From Calocera cornea HHB12733 (lineage: Eukaryota; Basidiomycota; Dacrymycetes; Dacrymycetales; Dacrymycetaceae), in assembly GCA_001632435.1 (NCBI GenBank), contig KV424004.1:65011-129010 (forward strand): a stretch of DNA of 64,000 nucleotides, given 5' to 3'. The translations under genes and the position numbers were made by a program. Positions 53,307 through 64,000 of the stretch are shown here, piece by piece (the stretch's first letter is position 1; every line of letters begins with the position of its first letter). Below the pieces are notes generated by a model that saw only the letters and a program-made list of their open reading frames with translations, had not been told where the DNA came from and searched no databases.

Positions 53307-55176
53307 ATCTGGGAAGAAAGGGTGGCGTCGATGTCGTCTAAGCTGATGATCCTGTTTGTCTGGCCAGCAGACAGCAGTGGGGGGAAGGAGGATGAGGAAG
53401 CGTCGGAGCAGTCTTAAAGCTGACTAGATATATGAAGACGTTTCAGAGGCACAGCACTGTCAAGGGATGATGGTCAAACACATTAGGACGGCTGAAACAC
53501 CTCGACTAGTCACACCGGCACTGAAAGCGGTATCGTGTCATTCCTCTCCGGCAACGCAAGTAAAGCAGTCCAACAAGTTCAGCGCTGTCGCAGTGCATGG
53601 CGCGGCCTTGCATGAGTCTGCATGCTGCGCTTGCCTCTCTCGGACACGAAGCAGCCAAGGTCGCGGGTCAGGGGAATGGGGTAAGGGGACGCGTGCCGAA
53701 ATATGGCCGGCTATTCCGTGCTTCCTCCAATTAATTAGTTCCGCGACACAGCCGCTTGGGCCGCACAGGGTTAAGCTGAGCCGGACGCGTGTACGGAATG
53801 GCGGTCCGCCTTCTTCTTTCCTATTTCACATCGTTTTCTCAGGGTTGGCCATCGCGGCTGCATATCACATCTTGCGATCATCATCGAGCCGAACGTAACT
53901 TACCCTAAATTTGAATTTCTTCCTCATCAATACCGCGGCCAATCATCGCGCGTCCACGGTTCCTCAAGATTGGCTTCCACCGTTCTGACCGGGCGTCCAT
54001 GCCCGTGATTACATAGTGCTATATAGCACTCCAGTATCGACATCAGACCGCATGTCAGTATCCAAGCTACCAGGAACTTCCTCAGGAACAGCAACAACGG
54101 ATGGATGGATGCCCAGATGTTGTCGGCCGGCTCTCTTCCGAACATGGAGATAAAAGGTCGGGAAAGAAGCCTTGAAGGTCGGGGGTGTTTACGGCCGCAT
54201 TCAGCCGGCGATGGTGCAAGATGTGAACAACACTGGCTGTGGAGATCATGACCTCTCGCAGGAGCTTGTGTCACTTTGCATTAATTGTATGTGCGCCGTG
54301 AGTCGATATGATGCGACGGTCTAACTCTCAGTGATGCACCAACACGCGGGTTCGAGACCCTGGATTGGCAACAAGTCGGCTGGGACACCCCATCTTCTCC
54401 ATCAGCTTCGGAGAGCTTCCGGAGAATCTTCCCACTACTACGCACCGCTTTCGGCAAGTGGCGCATGTGATCCCTTTGATACCGGTTGTCATCTTCACGC
54501 GGATAGCGAAGTTCCTTCTCTCATGAACGAGGTGTATTGTATGAATAAGGAACAAAGATCTGCTTTCAATGAGCCACTTTGATTTGCAAACACAGAAAGC
54601 TTAAGGTTAGCCAGGAGCCTCCCTTGCGTGTAGAGCGTCATTGCTAGTTGAGGCTGACTGAATCGCTTTCAGGACTCCGCTTGAACTGGTGGACTCAATA
54701 CACTTCTGTTCAGTGCCGACCCTACGACAGGCACACCACGGCGATACGTGAGAATGAATGAGGGTCTGTCTGGTTATCCAGCCATGTGGTTCACGTTCTG
54801 GTCTTCTGTATCCGCAACTCGGCTGATCCGCTCCCCGCAATACGAAAAAAGCCACTGCGTACTCGTCCCCCACTGCCTGTGGTGCGTTGATAATCACAAC
54901 CTTCTGGAATGCATTGCAACAATTTTCCCGTGTACCGACTTATCACCACCTTCTCTCTGCACCAACGTGTTTCCACAGTAGCGGCGTTACCTTCCACACA
55001 GGTGGGAACGGTGCGGGTCTCAACGAATGGTCGCGCTTCTCTGTATTCCCGCTTTTTCCTGGGCTCTTTCCCTTTTCGCCGTATATGAAGACGCATTGGG
55101 GTGACCCCGCACTCGAAGACCTAAGCACATTCCCTCTTTTCGGCCCCCAATCTTCGTCCTCTCATTCTTGTTCAAC
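53307..55176. other. Intergenic stretch of about 1.9 kb
   Basis: No gene is recognised in either strand. The left part is upstream of the minus-strand ORF, the right part upstream of the membrane-protein gene. A tRNA-like B-box word, GGTTCGAGACC, occurs at about 54349 but does not fold as a tRNA. Confidence 0.45.
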
Positions 55177-56563
55177 ATGTCTGCTTCGGCATTACCCCTC
55201 GAGGTCGCCATTCTCGTTGGTGTTGTATGCCAATCTTGCGTATATGGTGAGCAGATTGGGTGGAAGCTGAGATTACCCTACTGAGCCCTTCACTAGGCAT
55301 CTTCCTGGTGCTCTTCGGAGCTTGCTGCTACGTCTTGTTGCAGAAGAAGAAGATGACGACCACCAATGCGATGTTCCTTGGAACAGCGATTCTTATGTTT
55401 ATTCTCATCACCATCAACTTTGCTGTAAGCTGGTCGAGAATCATGGACGCCGTTTTCATCGAGGAGGATGGCACGTCCTATCTGGCAGACTTGACTCAAT
55501 GGTATGAGTACTCCCCTCTTGTGCAGCACGTCTCACTAATGACTGCTATTAGGAAGGAAGTCTTCCGTACAGGCGTTTATGTCGCTTTGACAGCAGTTGC
55601 TGATTCCCTCTTCGTAAGGTGTTTCTTTGTTGTGGTGGTCCCTTCTGACAAGTCTGTCTCTAGATCTACCGCTTGTACATGGTGTGGTCCAAGAACATCT
55701 ACATCATCATCCTCCCGGCTCTTCTTCTTTGTGGTAGTCTCAGTACGTTTCATATCACCCGGACGGAGGCCATGTTTTCATGCTTTATACAGCTTCGGGT
55801 ATCGGCATTGAAGTTGCCATTGCATCTCTGAAAGGGTCGAGTCTGTTTGGGTCCGGCATTGCTGCATGGGTACATGAGTGTGATCTTATCAGTCGAGCTG
55901 TCATCTAACGCAGTTGCTCTAGGCTACCTCGTTTTTCAGCATTTCCCTGGTGCAAAACCTGATCACTACTGCTCTCATCGTCTTCCGAATCTGGAGAGTC
56001 AACATGGCAGGTGTAGGGCAGATGGGTCAACACAGTCTCTGGCCAGTCATTGCCGTCATCTTAGAGTCCGGTGCCATCTACAGCGCCAACGTGCTGTGTC
56101 TGTTGGTTACCTATGCAACTGGAAGCTTCGCCCAGTACATTTGTCTCGACATGGTGAGCGTGTTACAACTTCGTGTGGATGCCCGCTAACCGCCTTGATC
56201 CAAAGCTCGTTCCCAACATTGTAAGCACTTAACCATGCTTACCTCCATACACGGTCTAATCTCTGCGTGTAGGGATGCACCTTCTGCCTCATTATCGTCC
56301 GTGTCGGCCTAGGTCTTACTAAGAATGTTTCGGCGGGAGACGTCACGCAGGAGGTTGGCCGTGTGACAATCGGGGGCACGAACAGCTCACGGTACCCCAT
56401 GCGCAAGATCAACATCAGTGTGGCTAGGACGGTGGATGTGGACCAGGATGCCGAGGAGATCGACATGGAGAGGGGCAAGGATGAGGGCTCTGATGTGGAT
56501 GTCTTCGACAAGGTGCCTCGCGACATGTCCTACGAGCATAAAAACGACTCGAATGGATTCTGA
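55177..56563 (+). CDS. Multi-pass membrane protein of unknown function
   Basis: Eight exons (55177-55246, 55297-55501, 55553-55613, 55664-55742, 55793-55869, 55923-56153, 56206-56220, 56273-56563) sum to 342 residues. About seven hydrophobic segments are visible, among them VAILVGVVCQSCVYG, FLVLFGACCYVLL, MFLGTAILMFILITINFAV, IYIIILPALLLCG, NLITTALIVFRIW, ILESGAIYSANVLCLLV and CTFCLIIVRVGLGL. The C-terminal tail is hydrophilic and acidic. The layout resembles the seven-helix proteins of unknown role that are numerous in Agaricomycetes. One exon is only 15 bases (LVPNI). A truncated second copy of the last exon lies at 22737-22964. Confidence 0.8.
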
Positions 56564-57158
56564 GGCTGGAATTTACTCTTGCTAGTAGTTCCGAATCGGT
56601 GCATCAGTTTTGTAGGGCATAAAACAGAGCAGCCAGTCTGCGAACATTCCTTTCTTGACAAGTACAGTCCATGTGAATGAGACATCTCCACGCTATTGAT
56701 GCCATATTGTGTGCTGTGTGATTGGTGGAAGCGGTTAAGCGTTTCTTCTTCCGGGAGAGAAGGAGATAGTGTTGAGGTGGTTGCGGTTCATTGGCGCATC
56801 CGTCAACATTATTGAAGGAAGTCCTTTAGTGAACCGGTGTTTAGTGGTGCACCGGTAGGGGAAGAAATACTCAGACCACTTGGCTTGCAAATGAATGAAA
56901 TGACATTCGCAAATACAGACAGCGGATTCATCGAACGTCATGCAGTTTCAGATGTGGTGGCACGTCACTGGCACACGACGCGTCGTGCACCGGAAGCCCC
57001 CAGGTCAGGGGTACGTGGACCCTGTCTAGGCCGTTCGCGCACCGCAACGGTCTCAACAGCAGCTCGAACCTTACACGACCACGACCACGGCTACGATCAC
57101 GTCTTCACTACTTTGCTCTTTTTACCCTTGATATATTTGCTCAGTATTACGCGTTTTA
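56564..57158. other. Spacer upstream of the coiled-coil gene
   Basis: The first 100 bases match the flank of the copy at 22965-23065. The remainder, including a pyrimidine-rich run near 57110-57150, should contain the promoter of the next gene. Confidence 0.45.
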
Positions 57159-58715
57159 ATGGCTTCTTCACCTCCTTTGCGTTCTGGTGACGGTCAGACT
57201 GCATCGACTGACGTTGAAGATCGACGCTTTTCCATCGATCAGGCTCTGGAACTAGAGCACCAGCTCAACGAGGAGCACGACAATCCCGACGACCGACCGA
57301 TCAGTGCGGATATTGCTCCATCAGCACTCGACCCCGACGTCCTTGCGGCTATCGTCATTCAGCAACGTCATTCCCTCGCCGAGCTCACCCATGAGCGCGA
57401 CGAACTCGCCGGGGCGCTTGCAAAGGCGCATATCGTTCAGAGCGAACTGCAGTCGCAGCTTTCGGAAGTCGAAGAGGCACTGGAGGTTGAGAGGCAAAAG
57501 GTCTCGGCTATCTCTGAGGAACTAGGCGTCGCCAAAGAGAGGGCGACAAGCGATGCCGAGTCCATAGCGATGCTCCGATCAAAGGTGGAAGAGTCGAGAC
57601 GGGGCGTGATGAGACTGCAATCGGAAAGAGAGACCCGGAGGACGAGTCAATTCCAACCTTTACAGCTCGACCTGTCATCGGCGAGCACGAGCGGCAGTGG
57701 TCGAACGCCTGGATTCTCAACATTCTCGAAACGCGCGTCGGTCATTTCGACGTCGTCTACACCCAGAAGCCCGACTTTCATGGGTCATCGTCGCGTCTCA
57801 TCACAGTCTGATCCCGGCCTGACGCCGGATGCCTCGGATTCGTCTTCATTCCCGCCTGGGCTTCTACAGACGCCTAGCGAGCCAGGAACGTCGTCTATTG
57901 GAAAGACAGCCAGTCTATCCCCACCGCCAATGATGTCGGCACTTCCACCACAACTTCCGCCCTTGATCTCGGAAGAGGAACTGCTTTCGCTGCAGACAGA
58001 GTTGAGGACGCTGCGACGCGAACTTTCTCAAGCCAAGGAAGCAAAGCAGGCCAGCGACAGTGTCCTGCGTGCTCTTCGGGAGATGATCGGGGTTGATCCT
58101 GAGTCCAAGGAACTGCCGCATCCAGACCAAGTTGAATCCTTGAAGGGACTGAGTCTTCCTCCTCTGCCAACGGACGAAGTAGATGATGAAGACGAATCTC
58201 CCATCCAACCCGCTCCTTTGGAGGAGAAGAAATCTGGCTGGGGCCTGAAGCTTTGGAGGAGCACCACGTCTGCAGCGACGAAAACGATATCTCCAGAGCC
58301 ATCTCTCAAAGCAGATACCTCGTCCGAGATTCTTGCCGAGGCGTCCAAGCGGTCGAGCGCATCCAGCACTCATCCTATTGAGCCGCCTGCTCTTACGCGT
58401 ACAACTTCGGCGTCGTCATCTACACCACCTCCGCTGCCACCCAGGCAACCGTTGCTCAAGACCTTCAGCCTGTTCACATCTGGGACTGGCCCTGCTGTAC
58501 CTGAGAAGGACATCAACCTACCTGATTCCACAGTGGGCACAGAGGTCACGCCAGTGACTGTCGATCCTGCAAGAGACGCGGTGGAATCACAGTTGATGAA
58601 GGACGATAATGCGGATGGCACGTCTGAAGCACCTCCCGATCTGCATATTACAACCGATCTTGGGAACGACGACAACACTCCTGAATTGTACGTGCAGCCG
58701 CCGACCGCGATTTAA
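57159..58715 (+). CDS. Coiled-coil and Ser/Pro-rich hypothetical protein
   Basis: A single exon of 518 codons. Residues about 65-160 form a long heptad-like coiled coil (LAELTHERDELAGALAKAH, VEEALEVERQKV). Residues about 170-270 are Ser/Pro-rich, a second coiled coil follows (LLSLQTELRTLRRELSQ), and the C-terminal 200 residues are disordered with a proline stretch (PPPLPPRQP). It may be a vesicle or cytoskeleton adaptor, but no family is recognised. Confidence 0.75.
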   Translation: MASSPPLRSGDGQTASTDVEDRRFSIDQALELEHQLNEEHDNPDDRPISADIAPSALDPDVLAAIVIQQRHSLAELTHERDELAGALAKAHIVQSELQSQLSEVEEALEVERQKVSAISEELGVAKERATSDAESIAMLRSKVEESRRGVMRLQSERETRRTSQFQPLQLDLSSASTSGSGRTPGFSTFSKRASVISTSSTPRSPTFMGHRRVSSQSDPGLTPDASDSSSFPPGLLQTPSEPGTSSIGKTASLSPPPMMSALPPQLPPLISEEELLSLQTELRTLRRELSQAKEAKQASDSVLRALREMIGVDPESKELPHPDQVESLKGLSLPPLPTDEVDDEDESPIQPAPLEEKKSGWGLKLWRSTTSAATKTISPEPSLKADTSSEILAEASKRSSASSTHPIEPPALTRTTSASSSTPPPLPPRQPLLKTFSLFTSGTGPAVPEKDINLPDSTVGTEVTPVTVDPARDAVESQLMKDDNADGTSEAPPDLHITTDLGNDDNTPELYVQPPTAI

Positions 58716-58959
58716 CCGCGCCTTTTCACCACACGCTATCCACGGACGTTGATTCTTCTCACACATACGAATACCAGCAGCTCATCATGACTATTGTCCT
58801 AACATGTACTTCAGCAATTACGTATTATAATCAACTATTTCGAGACAACTGGCCACAGAACGTGCTAGAGGCTCGATTACCTATAACCGAGTGTGAAAGC
58901 GCTCATCTGTTTTGGCTCCGTCTCGAGCGCCTACCAACGCAACTCTTACCGTGACAACC
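58716..58959. promoter_or_regulatory. Promoter spacer of the ZIM17 gene
   Basis: A 244-base spacer between two genes on the same strand. Nothing specific is seen. Confidence 0.4.
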
Positions 58960-59443
58960 ATGCACGCTTTACGCGCCTACCGACCGCTAGTACGCCCAAC
59001 AGCACTGCGGATACCGCCGCAATCACTTCCGTCTCGGCCTCGTTTCGTTCGGTTCTATCAAGTGAACCCGGAAGAGCCTAGGCTGTCCCTCACGTTTACT
59101 TGCACTGCGCCAGGCTGCAGCGGTCACCGGTCGTCGCACACTTTCACGAAGCGATCTTATGAGCATGGAGTAGTATTAGTCGAGTGCCCGGAGTGTCACA
59201 ACCGGTATGCACCACCTCCTCTTGTCCCACGGTTGGGTCTAATGTAGTTATTGCAGACATCTAATTGCCGATCATTTGGGCTGGTTCAAGGACAGCACCG
59301 ACGGCGGGAAGAACAAGACGTTGGAGCAGATCATGGCTGCGAAAGGCGTGCTTGTTACAAGAGGACGAATAGTGGAGGGAGGAACATTTGAGTTTGACGG
59401 GTCTGAGGCGGGGGATGCAGGAGAATCCAAGGAGGGCTCATAA
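58960..59443 (+). CDS. ZIM17: DNL-type zinc finger protein Zim17 (mitochondrial Hsp70 escort)
   Basis: Keeps mitochondrial Hsp70 (Ssc1) soluble and supports protein import and Fe-S assembly. Exons 58960-59204 and 59257-59443 give 143 residues. A basic, Arg-rich N-terminus (MHALRAYRPLVRPTALR) looks like a mitochondrial presequence. The DNL zinc finger follows: FTCTAPGC, SSHTFTKRSYEHGVVLVECPEC, then HLIADHLGWF, with the two CX3-4C/CX2C pairs in place. The tail is acidic. It converges on GRX5, 42 bases away, and both products act in mitochondria. Confidence 0.93.
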
Positions 59444-59485
59444 TCCATTCTATGCAATATATTACATCAACCACTCTCTACCACG

Positions 59486-60147
59486 CTACTTGGCTTGCTC
59501 CGTGGCCTGCTCCGGCAATGGTGGAGCCAGACCGTTCTTAGCGAGCAGCTCTTCGAGCTCTCCGTTTTGATGCACTGTATCAGTGTCACCTCTGTCGCCG
59601 TTCTGTGTGGAATGGAAGTGCTCACTGCTAAGAACGATGTCGCAACCGCCAACGAATTCGCCGTTGACGTATAGCTGCGGGATTGTTGGCCATTCTCTGT
59701 CATATGGTCTGAATACAGTGTTCAAATGATCATTTGGCCACGCACGAGTACTCCTTGATGCCATTCCTCAGCTCCTCATCCTCCAGCACATTGAAGCTCT
59801 TGATCTTGTTCTGCGGGACACCCTGTACATCGAGTATTTGGCATACTGCACGCGAGAAGCCGCACTGCGGCTGATCGGGAGTGCCTTTCATGAAAAGGAC
59901 AAGAGGATACTTGTGAACCGCCTGAATTGCCATTAGCATAGAGTGATCATGATGTGACCAAGCCGTACATCGTCTATCGCCTTGCGATGTTCCACTGAGA
60001 GGAATCGTCTGCAGAATGAGGGGTTCGAAAGGAAGGTGGACGCGAGAGTGCGGCGGGGCGCGAACTGCATATAAAGCAATCAGACCCAGTGCTAGGAGTG
60101 GCGTTGATGGTACGTACTGCAATGCGTGCTGCTGTGCGGAACGACAT
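59486..60147 (-). CDS. GRX5: Monothiol glutaredoxin Grx5, mitochondrial
   Basis: Transfers Fe-S clusters in mitochondria. Exons 60118-60147, 59969-60064, 59746-59921, 59626-59696 and 59486-59574 sum to 153 residues. A short Arg/Ser-rich presequence precedes [20 protein letters not shown], which contains the single-cysteine CGFS active site. Then come [20 protein letters not shown] and [11 protein letters not shown], the glutathione-binding half. The last intron lies inside LS/MHQNG. It diverges from the TSR4 gene. Confidence 0.95.
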
Positions 60148-60556
60148 GATGGTGCAGACGATGGAGAGCGTTGAGGAGCTGGTGTCGTCCACCCAAATGT
60201 CTCCCTTCCGACAGGTCCCTTACTAAGCGCCGCTGGCTTCCATAACCCAAACCCATTGACGCGTCACAATCGCCACTCGACCGAAAAAATTGGGAGAGAA
60301 CACGAGAACCCTTGCCAGTCCTTCCAGACCCAAAACTCTTGCATACCACCACCCTCTGTAGTGAGTACCGTTCGAATCACTTTTGTTTACGGATGAATAC
60401 TCTAGATGACGAGTCCGACGTTGATAAAGCGCAGTCGGTCATCGCCTGCGCTGGCGTTTGATGATACCCCTTAAATACCATTCATGCTTTTCTGATCTCT
60501 TCGCATTGTTCATTCGCATTTGAACATCTCGCTGACCCTAATGTACAGGTTGCTTC
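60148..60556. promoter_or_regulatory. Divergent promoter of GRX5 and TSR4, with 5' UTR intron
   Basis: A GTGAGT at 60361 and a TACAG at about 60549, eight bases before the ATG, suggest an intron in the TSR4 leader. About 60358-60512 is duplicated, with changes, at 62376-62516. Confidence 0.55.
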
Positions 60557-62174
60557 ATGTCTTCGGAGGAAGACTGGTCAGACTCGGACTCGGAGTTTGA
60601 AGAGGAGCAGAAGGGGGACGTCGCGACGTCCGTTTTTCTTGGCATCCCGGACGGACCCCTCACCTCGGCCTACGATGATGCCGATGCTGCTGTGTCCCGA
60701 GCGGGCGGCCTTCCAGTACGCATGTTAGATTGGTTCAGTCTGCTCACTACTTAGCAGTTATGCAGCCATTTCTCCGTCTAAAGGAGTACCCTTCGCCCGA
60801 TGTATCACTCTGCAAGCGTTGCAACCTGCCCATGGAGATGCTTGTCAGCATCTTCTGCCCGTTTGAGGGGTCCTCGAACGATCGAGTCCTGTATGTGTGG
60901 GGCTGCGCAAGAGCTGAATGTCAGAGGAAGGATGGCAGGTAGGTACGCGTCTCAATGTCATATTATCGACTCAAATTAACGTCCAACAGCGTCCGTGCTT
61001 ATCGATCATTATGCCATAATGCCAAGTATGCGGCCAAGCTGGAACGCCAGAGGGCACGAAAGGCTGCTCAGTCGTCGGCTCCTGAGAAACCAGCCGCACC
61101 CAAGTCGGGGACCAATCCGTTTTCCGTACGTGCAGATTTGCGGGCGGTGGTTCTTCAGCTAATGCAGGGCTTCAGAGGGCTGTACCAGCGTCCGATCAGG
61201 TAGTAGCGCCTAGTGGGTTGGGCGACCTACTGTTCGCAGCGAACAGCTCCAATTGCGATCACCCGGATAGCTGTGGCTGGGGTGAAGCCAGTGATTCGAA
61301 CAGTGCCACGGACGAAGAAGACGACGAGGAAGAGGAGTCGCCGGAGGAGGAGCTAGCTGAGGAAGACTCCGGTACTCAGGCGAGAGGCGAGCCCAATCCT
61401 GGTATGTTCTGGGACCTGCTCAAAATCCGTACCCGTCCACTAATGCCTGCCTCAGATTGGGCTTTACAGCCTTCTTATCGATCTCTGTATATCTCAACCG
61501 TGGAAGAGTATATCAATGCGAAGCCACCACCGCCAGTGTCAAAAAAGGCTATCAATGAGGCGCAAACGTCAACTGACACTGGAGGCGCACCGTGGGGCAA
61601 AGAGAGCTACGAGGTGATGCACAAGCTGGACGACATCTTCGAAAAGTTCGTCGCACGGGTACAAGAGGAGCCCCAGCAGGTTCTCCGGTCTGTCCCCATA
61701 TTGACTACAAATGACCAAACAGCTGACATGTCCGTAAGATACGACTTATCAGGGACTCCACTGCCTTTCTCCTCCCGGGATGCCGTCTACAAGCGATTAT
61801 TCCCTGTTCAGCCGATCGCACCAGGCACAGCCGTACCCATCAACGGCCCGACACCCCCAGTTAAGCATGCATATGATCCTTCTGTGCTCGATCCATGTCC
61901 GAGATGCGGCGGGTCACGAGTCTTCGAAGCCCAGCTCGTTCCTAACCTCATCAACATCCTGCAACGACGTGATCCGCCATCGTCCAACAAGAAACAATCG
62001 GCAGAGGAACGACAGCAAGAGCTCGAGGCCCTTCTCAGAGGCAAAACGGATGGCATGGAATGGGGGACTGTTATGGTTTTCAGCTGCTTGGCCGACTGCT
62101 CGGTCGATAGCGCTGGAGTGCAGTGTAGCGAGACATGGGTAGAGGAGTTGGTTGCGGTGCAGTGGGATGTATAG
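60557..62174 (+). CDS. TSR4: Ribosome biogenesis protein Tsr4 (PDCD2-like)
   Basis: Chaperone-like factor for ribosomal protein uS5 (Rps2) in small-subunit assembly. Exons 60557-60715, 60766-60938, 60990-61125, 61176-61401 and 61456-62174 sum to 470 residues. The N-terminal half shows VFLGIPDGP, RAGGLP, then CKRCNLPMEMLVSIFCPFEG, VLYVWGCARAEC and the following CHNAKY, the zinc-binding part of the family. An acidic stretch (DEEDDEEEESPEEELAEED) precedes the PDCD2 C-terminal domain: YDPSVLDPCPRCGGSRVFEAQLVPNLI-type sequence, and MEWGTVMVFSCLADC. The acceptor of intron 1 had to be the second AG (TTATGCAG) to keep the frame. It looks intact. Confidence 0.93.
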
Positions 62175-63000
62175 TAGCAGCCTCTTGAATGTGTGCTACC
62201 ACGGGCACATTGCGTTCTCTTCGAAATTGTTAATGTAATCTTGTACGACTGGCACGTTTCCGGGCGAGCGCCTGCCTTCGCATCACTTCCCCTCCCCCCT
62301 TCGGCTCCTAGCAGTGACCGCGAATGAGAATCCTTCATCCGAGTAGTCGAACTCGGAGATCCCACTCCCACCTTGTGAGTACTGAGCGGACCACCTCTGT
62401 TCACGGATGAGTACTCTAGATGAGCCGGACATCAATGAACGACAGTTCTGCACCGCCTGCACTGACATCAGGAAACAGCATTTGAACGTCATTCATACTT
62501 TTGATCTCTTTGCCCCCTCTTTCACCCGGACCTGTATAAAGTGCCCAACCCACGTTTAGCTTCATCATATCCTCCGATGGGGTCACGAAGATTGATCATC
62601 AAGACCTTGGTTCGCGGAGGAGCAGAGTCGAAACGCCGCAAGATATGCATTCTTCGCGTTGCACAAGGGCTCCTCGTTTCGGCTTTCTGTAATGACAATG
62701 CGGTCATTTCTCAATCTCAAGTCGGCGACCTTCTTTTAGAACCGCTCGTCCAACGGTGTAGCCCTTCCTTCGTCTAAATACCTGTCCTCCTGCTCGTCTG
62801 TGAGACCTTCGAACAACCGACGGGGGCGCGTGGGGGGTTGTACTCAATGATCCGGGGAGAGCCTCGCAGGAAGGCAGGAAGTTCGCACGCGTGCACCGCT
62901 TAATGTAACACTGTAGACTGGAAGGCGTGTAATGGCGTCCAAAGGGTGCTCTCAATACGTTATCCGTGCACCCGTATTTGTGAGAAGCGGTTCTTTGCCT
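62175..63000. other. Spacer after TSR4
   Basis: Holds the duplicated TSR4 leader fragment at 62376-62516. Open frames on both strands are short and unrecognised. Confidence 0.45.
62376..62516 (+). repeat. Duplicated copy of the TSR4 5' leader intron
   Basis: GTGAGTACTG, GGATGAGTACTCTAGATGA, CGCCTGC, CATTCATACTTTTGATCTCTT and other words match 60358-60512 in the same order and orientation, with substitutions and small gaps. It lies directly downstream of the gene it derives from and is not followed by a TSR4 reading frame. Confidence 0.75.
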
Positions 63001-63074
63001 ACACAGCAGTATGCAAGGTCAGGAGGAAGAGCAGGGAGAAGGGGAAGCTGCCAAGGACTGTGCCACAGTGGTGT

Positions 63075-63195
63075 CAACCTTAACAACCCTAGCAACCCTA
63101 ACCATACAGAATTAGCAACCCTGGGCTTAAACTGGCCTCAACTGCAAACTTGAACCCTAGCAGCAACCCTGCCAATACAACCCTAACCCTCACTA
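63075..63195 (+). repeat. CCCTAA-like interstitial repeat
   Basis: AACCCTAGC, AACCCTAACC, AACCCTAGCAGC and AACCCTAACCC words recur within 120 bases. They resemble degenerate fungal telomere repeat (CCCTAA) but are too irregular to be a telomere. Confidence 0.5.
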
Positions 63196-63253
63196 TGGCT
63201 GTACTTAACCACAACCCACCAAACCTAATTGCTTTACTGCTAGCCCCAACCCT

Positions 63254-63373
63254 ATCTAAGGCCCGGAGACACTCAGATTGGCTAGGGTTGGGGACAGGTG
63301 TACAGCCACAAGCATCTAAGGCCTGGAGACACTCAGATTGGCTAGGGTTAGGGACAGGTGTACAGCCACGAGC
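63254..63373 (+). repeat. Two-copy 60-base tandem repeat
   Basis: Two adjacent 60-base units (63254-63313, 63314-63373) differ at only a few positions. Each contains ACTCAGATTGGCTAGGGTT and ACAGGTGTACAGCCAC. Confidence 0.85.
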
Positions 63374-64000
63374 ATTTGCACTGTTAGCTTTCAACATGCT
63401 ACACTGGTCCGTTCGGGCCGAAAATTTGCACAGACCTAATAATATGGTCCCTTTAGTTGTTCTTTAACTAAAGAAATTTGCTTCCGTGCCTCCCATAGGG
63501 TCCATCTTGCCTTGAGCGCTCCGCGTCGCCCAGCCCACCCTATGTGCTAATATTGCCATCATCTACAGTGCAATAAGGTGGAGTCTTTTTGCTTTGGATT
63601 ATTCATTACTACTATATACCCTCAGGCTTAGGGTTTATCTTTCTCTTCTCTTCAAGCTTTCAAGCACCATGTGCTGGGTCTTGTCTCTTCAAAGCCTCCA
63701 ACACTGTTTTAAAGTTGATGTCGCCCATTGGTTGCTTTGAATTGTTGTTTGTTTGTACCTACCGCAACCATCTAGGCCACTTCCTGGCTCAACTTTTGTT
63801 GACCTTCACTTAAAGTCTTTGTTTCTGCGTATTCCCTTTCCCCGTTTAAACCTCTTTTTGTTCTCCATATTAACATCATTCGGTCTTTAGTCCTACTTGC
63901 AAATGCACTGTTTCCACACCAATGTTTATCTTTTGGGTTGACTATCACCCCCATTACTGAATGTTGTTTGCTTCCAGAGTTTCCTGCACATATTACCGTT
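63374..64000. other. AT-rich stretch without recognised gene
   Basis: Base composition falls compared with the gene-rich part. A palindromic TTTAGTTGTTCTTTAACTAAA lies near 63451. No coding frame is convincing; the sequence may be part of an older repeat that continues beyond the window. Confidence 0.4.

Noticed and set aside
54290..54372. Possible tRNA gene, from the B-box word GGTTCGAGACC
   Set aside because: The T stem has only three pairs, there is no acceptor stem and no proper A box at the right distance. It could be a tRNA-derived repeat relic at most.

Overview
This window looks like a chromosome segment of a basidiomycete fungus, most likely an Agaricomycete (bracket-fungus or mushroom class). 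The host genes are split by many introns of about 45-60 bases. Their products are typical of fungi: glycyl-tRNA synthetase, Dbp9, argininosuccinate synthase, Doa10, Y14, an HP1-type chromodomain protein, Zim17, Grx5 and Tsr4. The mobile DNA, a Plavaka-type transposon carrying a DUF6532 gene and a Ty1/copia element, is also typical of that class. I cannot name the species. Exon chains were joined by eye. For eleven genes the exon lengths sum to a whole number of codons with no stop, which supports the joins.

Region 1, 1 to about 14.1 kb, is accessory and decayed. It holds a large minus-strand gene of unknown function ending in a cysteine cluster (280-3502) and a 695-base assembly gap (3963-4657). 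It also holds three broken minus-strand protein kinase genes (about 4.9-10.8 kb, 11.3-12.4 kb, 13.6-14.1 kb). The first kinase gene is interrupted by an apparently intact Ty1/copia retrotransposon (5620-10555) with identical-looking 279-base LTRs. A short motif, GGTTCCCATTTCGCT, recurs ten times in the first 5 kb and I saw it nowhere else.

Region 2, 14,155-22,735, is a complete-looking Plavaka-type DNA transposon with short terminal inverted repeats. It carries a DUF6532-type gene (minus strand), a zinc-finger transposase gene and a third gene with a possible JmjC/cupin-like HxD motif (both plus strand). The 8-mer TGACAGTT/AACTGTCA occurs about 57 times in it, in exons, introns and spacers, against one copy seen in the other 55 kb. 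This is the most striking signal in the window. Its right end abuts the 3' end of a truncated gene whose full paralogue lies at 55,177-56,563.

Region 3, 22.7-47.2 kb, is mostly ordinary genome: GRS1, a ten-exon cytochrome P450, DBP9, ARG1, SSM4/DOA10, a Y14/RBM8A gene, an HP1-like gene, and a 1,706-codon alanine-rich protein with ten diverged copies of a repeat. Several neighbours are divergent pairs sharing promoters of under 400 bases.

Region 4, 47.2-64 kb, alternates repeat-rich spacers with genes. The spacers hold a 469-base MITE-like element, a G-rich minisatellite, a duplicated TSR4 5' region, a 60-bp tandem repeat and CCCTAA-like sequence. The genes are a secreted amidase, a Ser/Pro-rich ORF, a multi-pass membrane protein, a coiled-coil protein, ZIM17, GRX5 and TSR4. 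ZIM17 and GRX5 are convergent; GRX5 and TSR4 are divergent.
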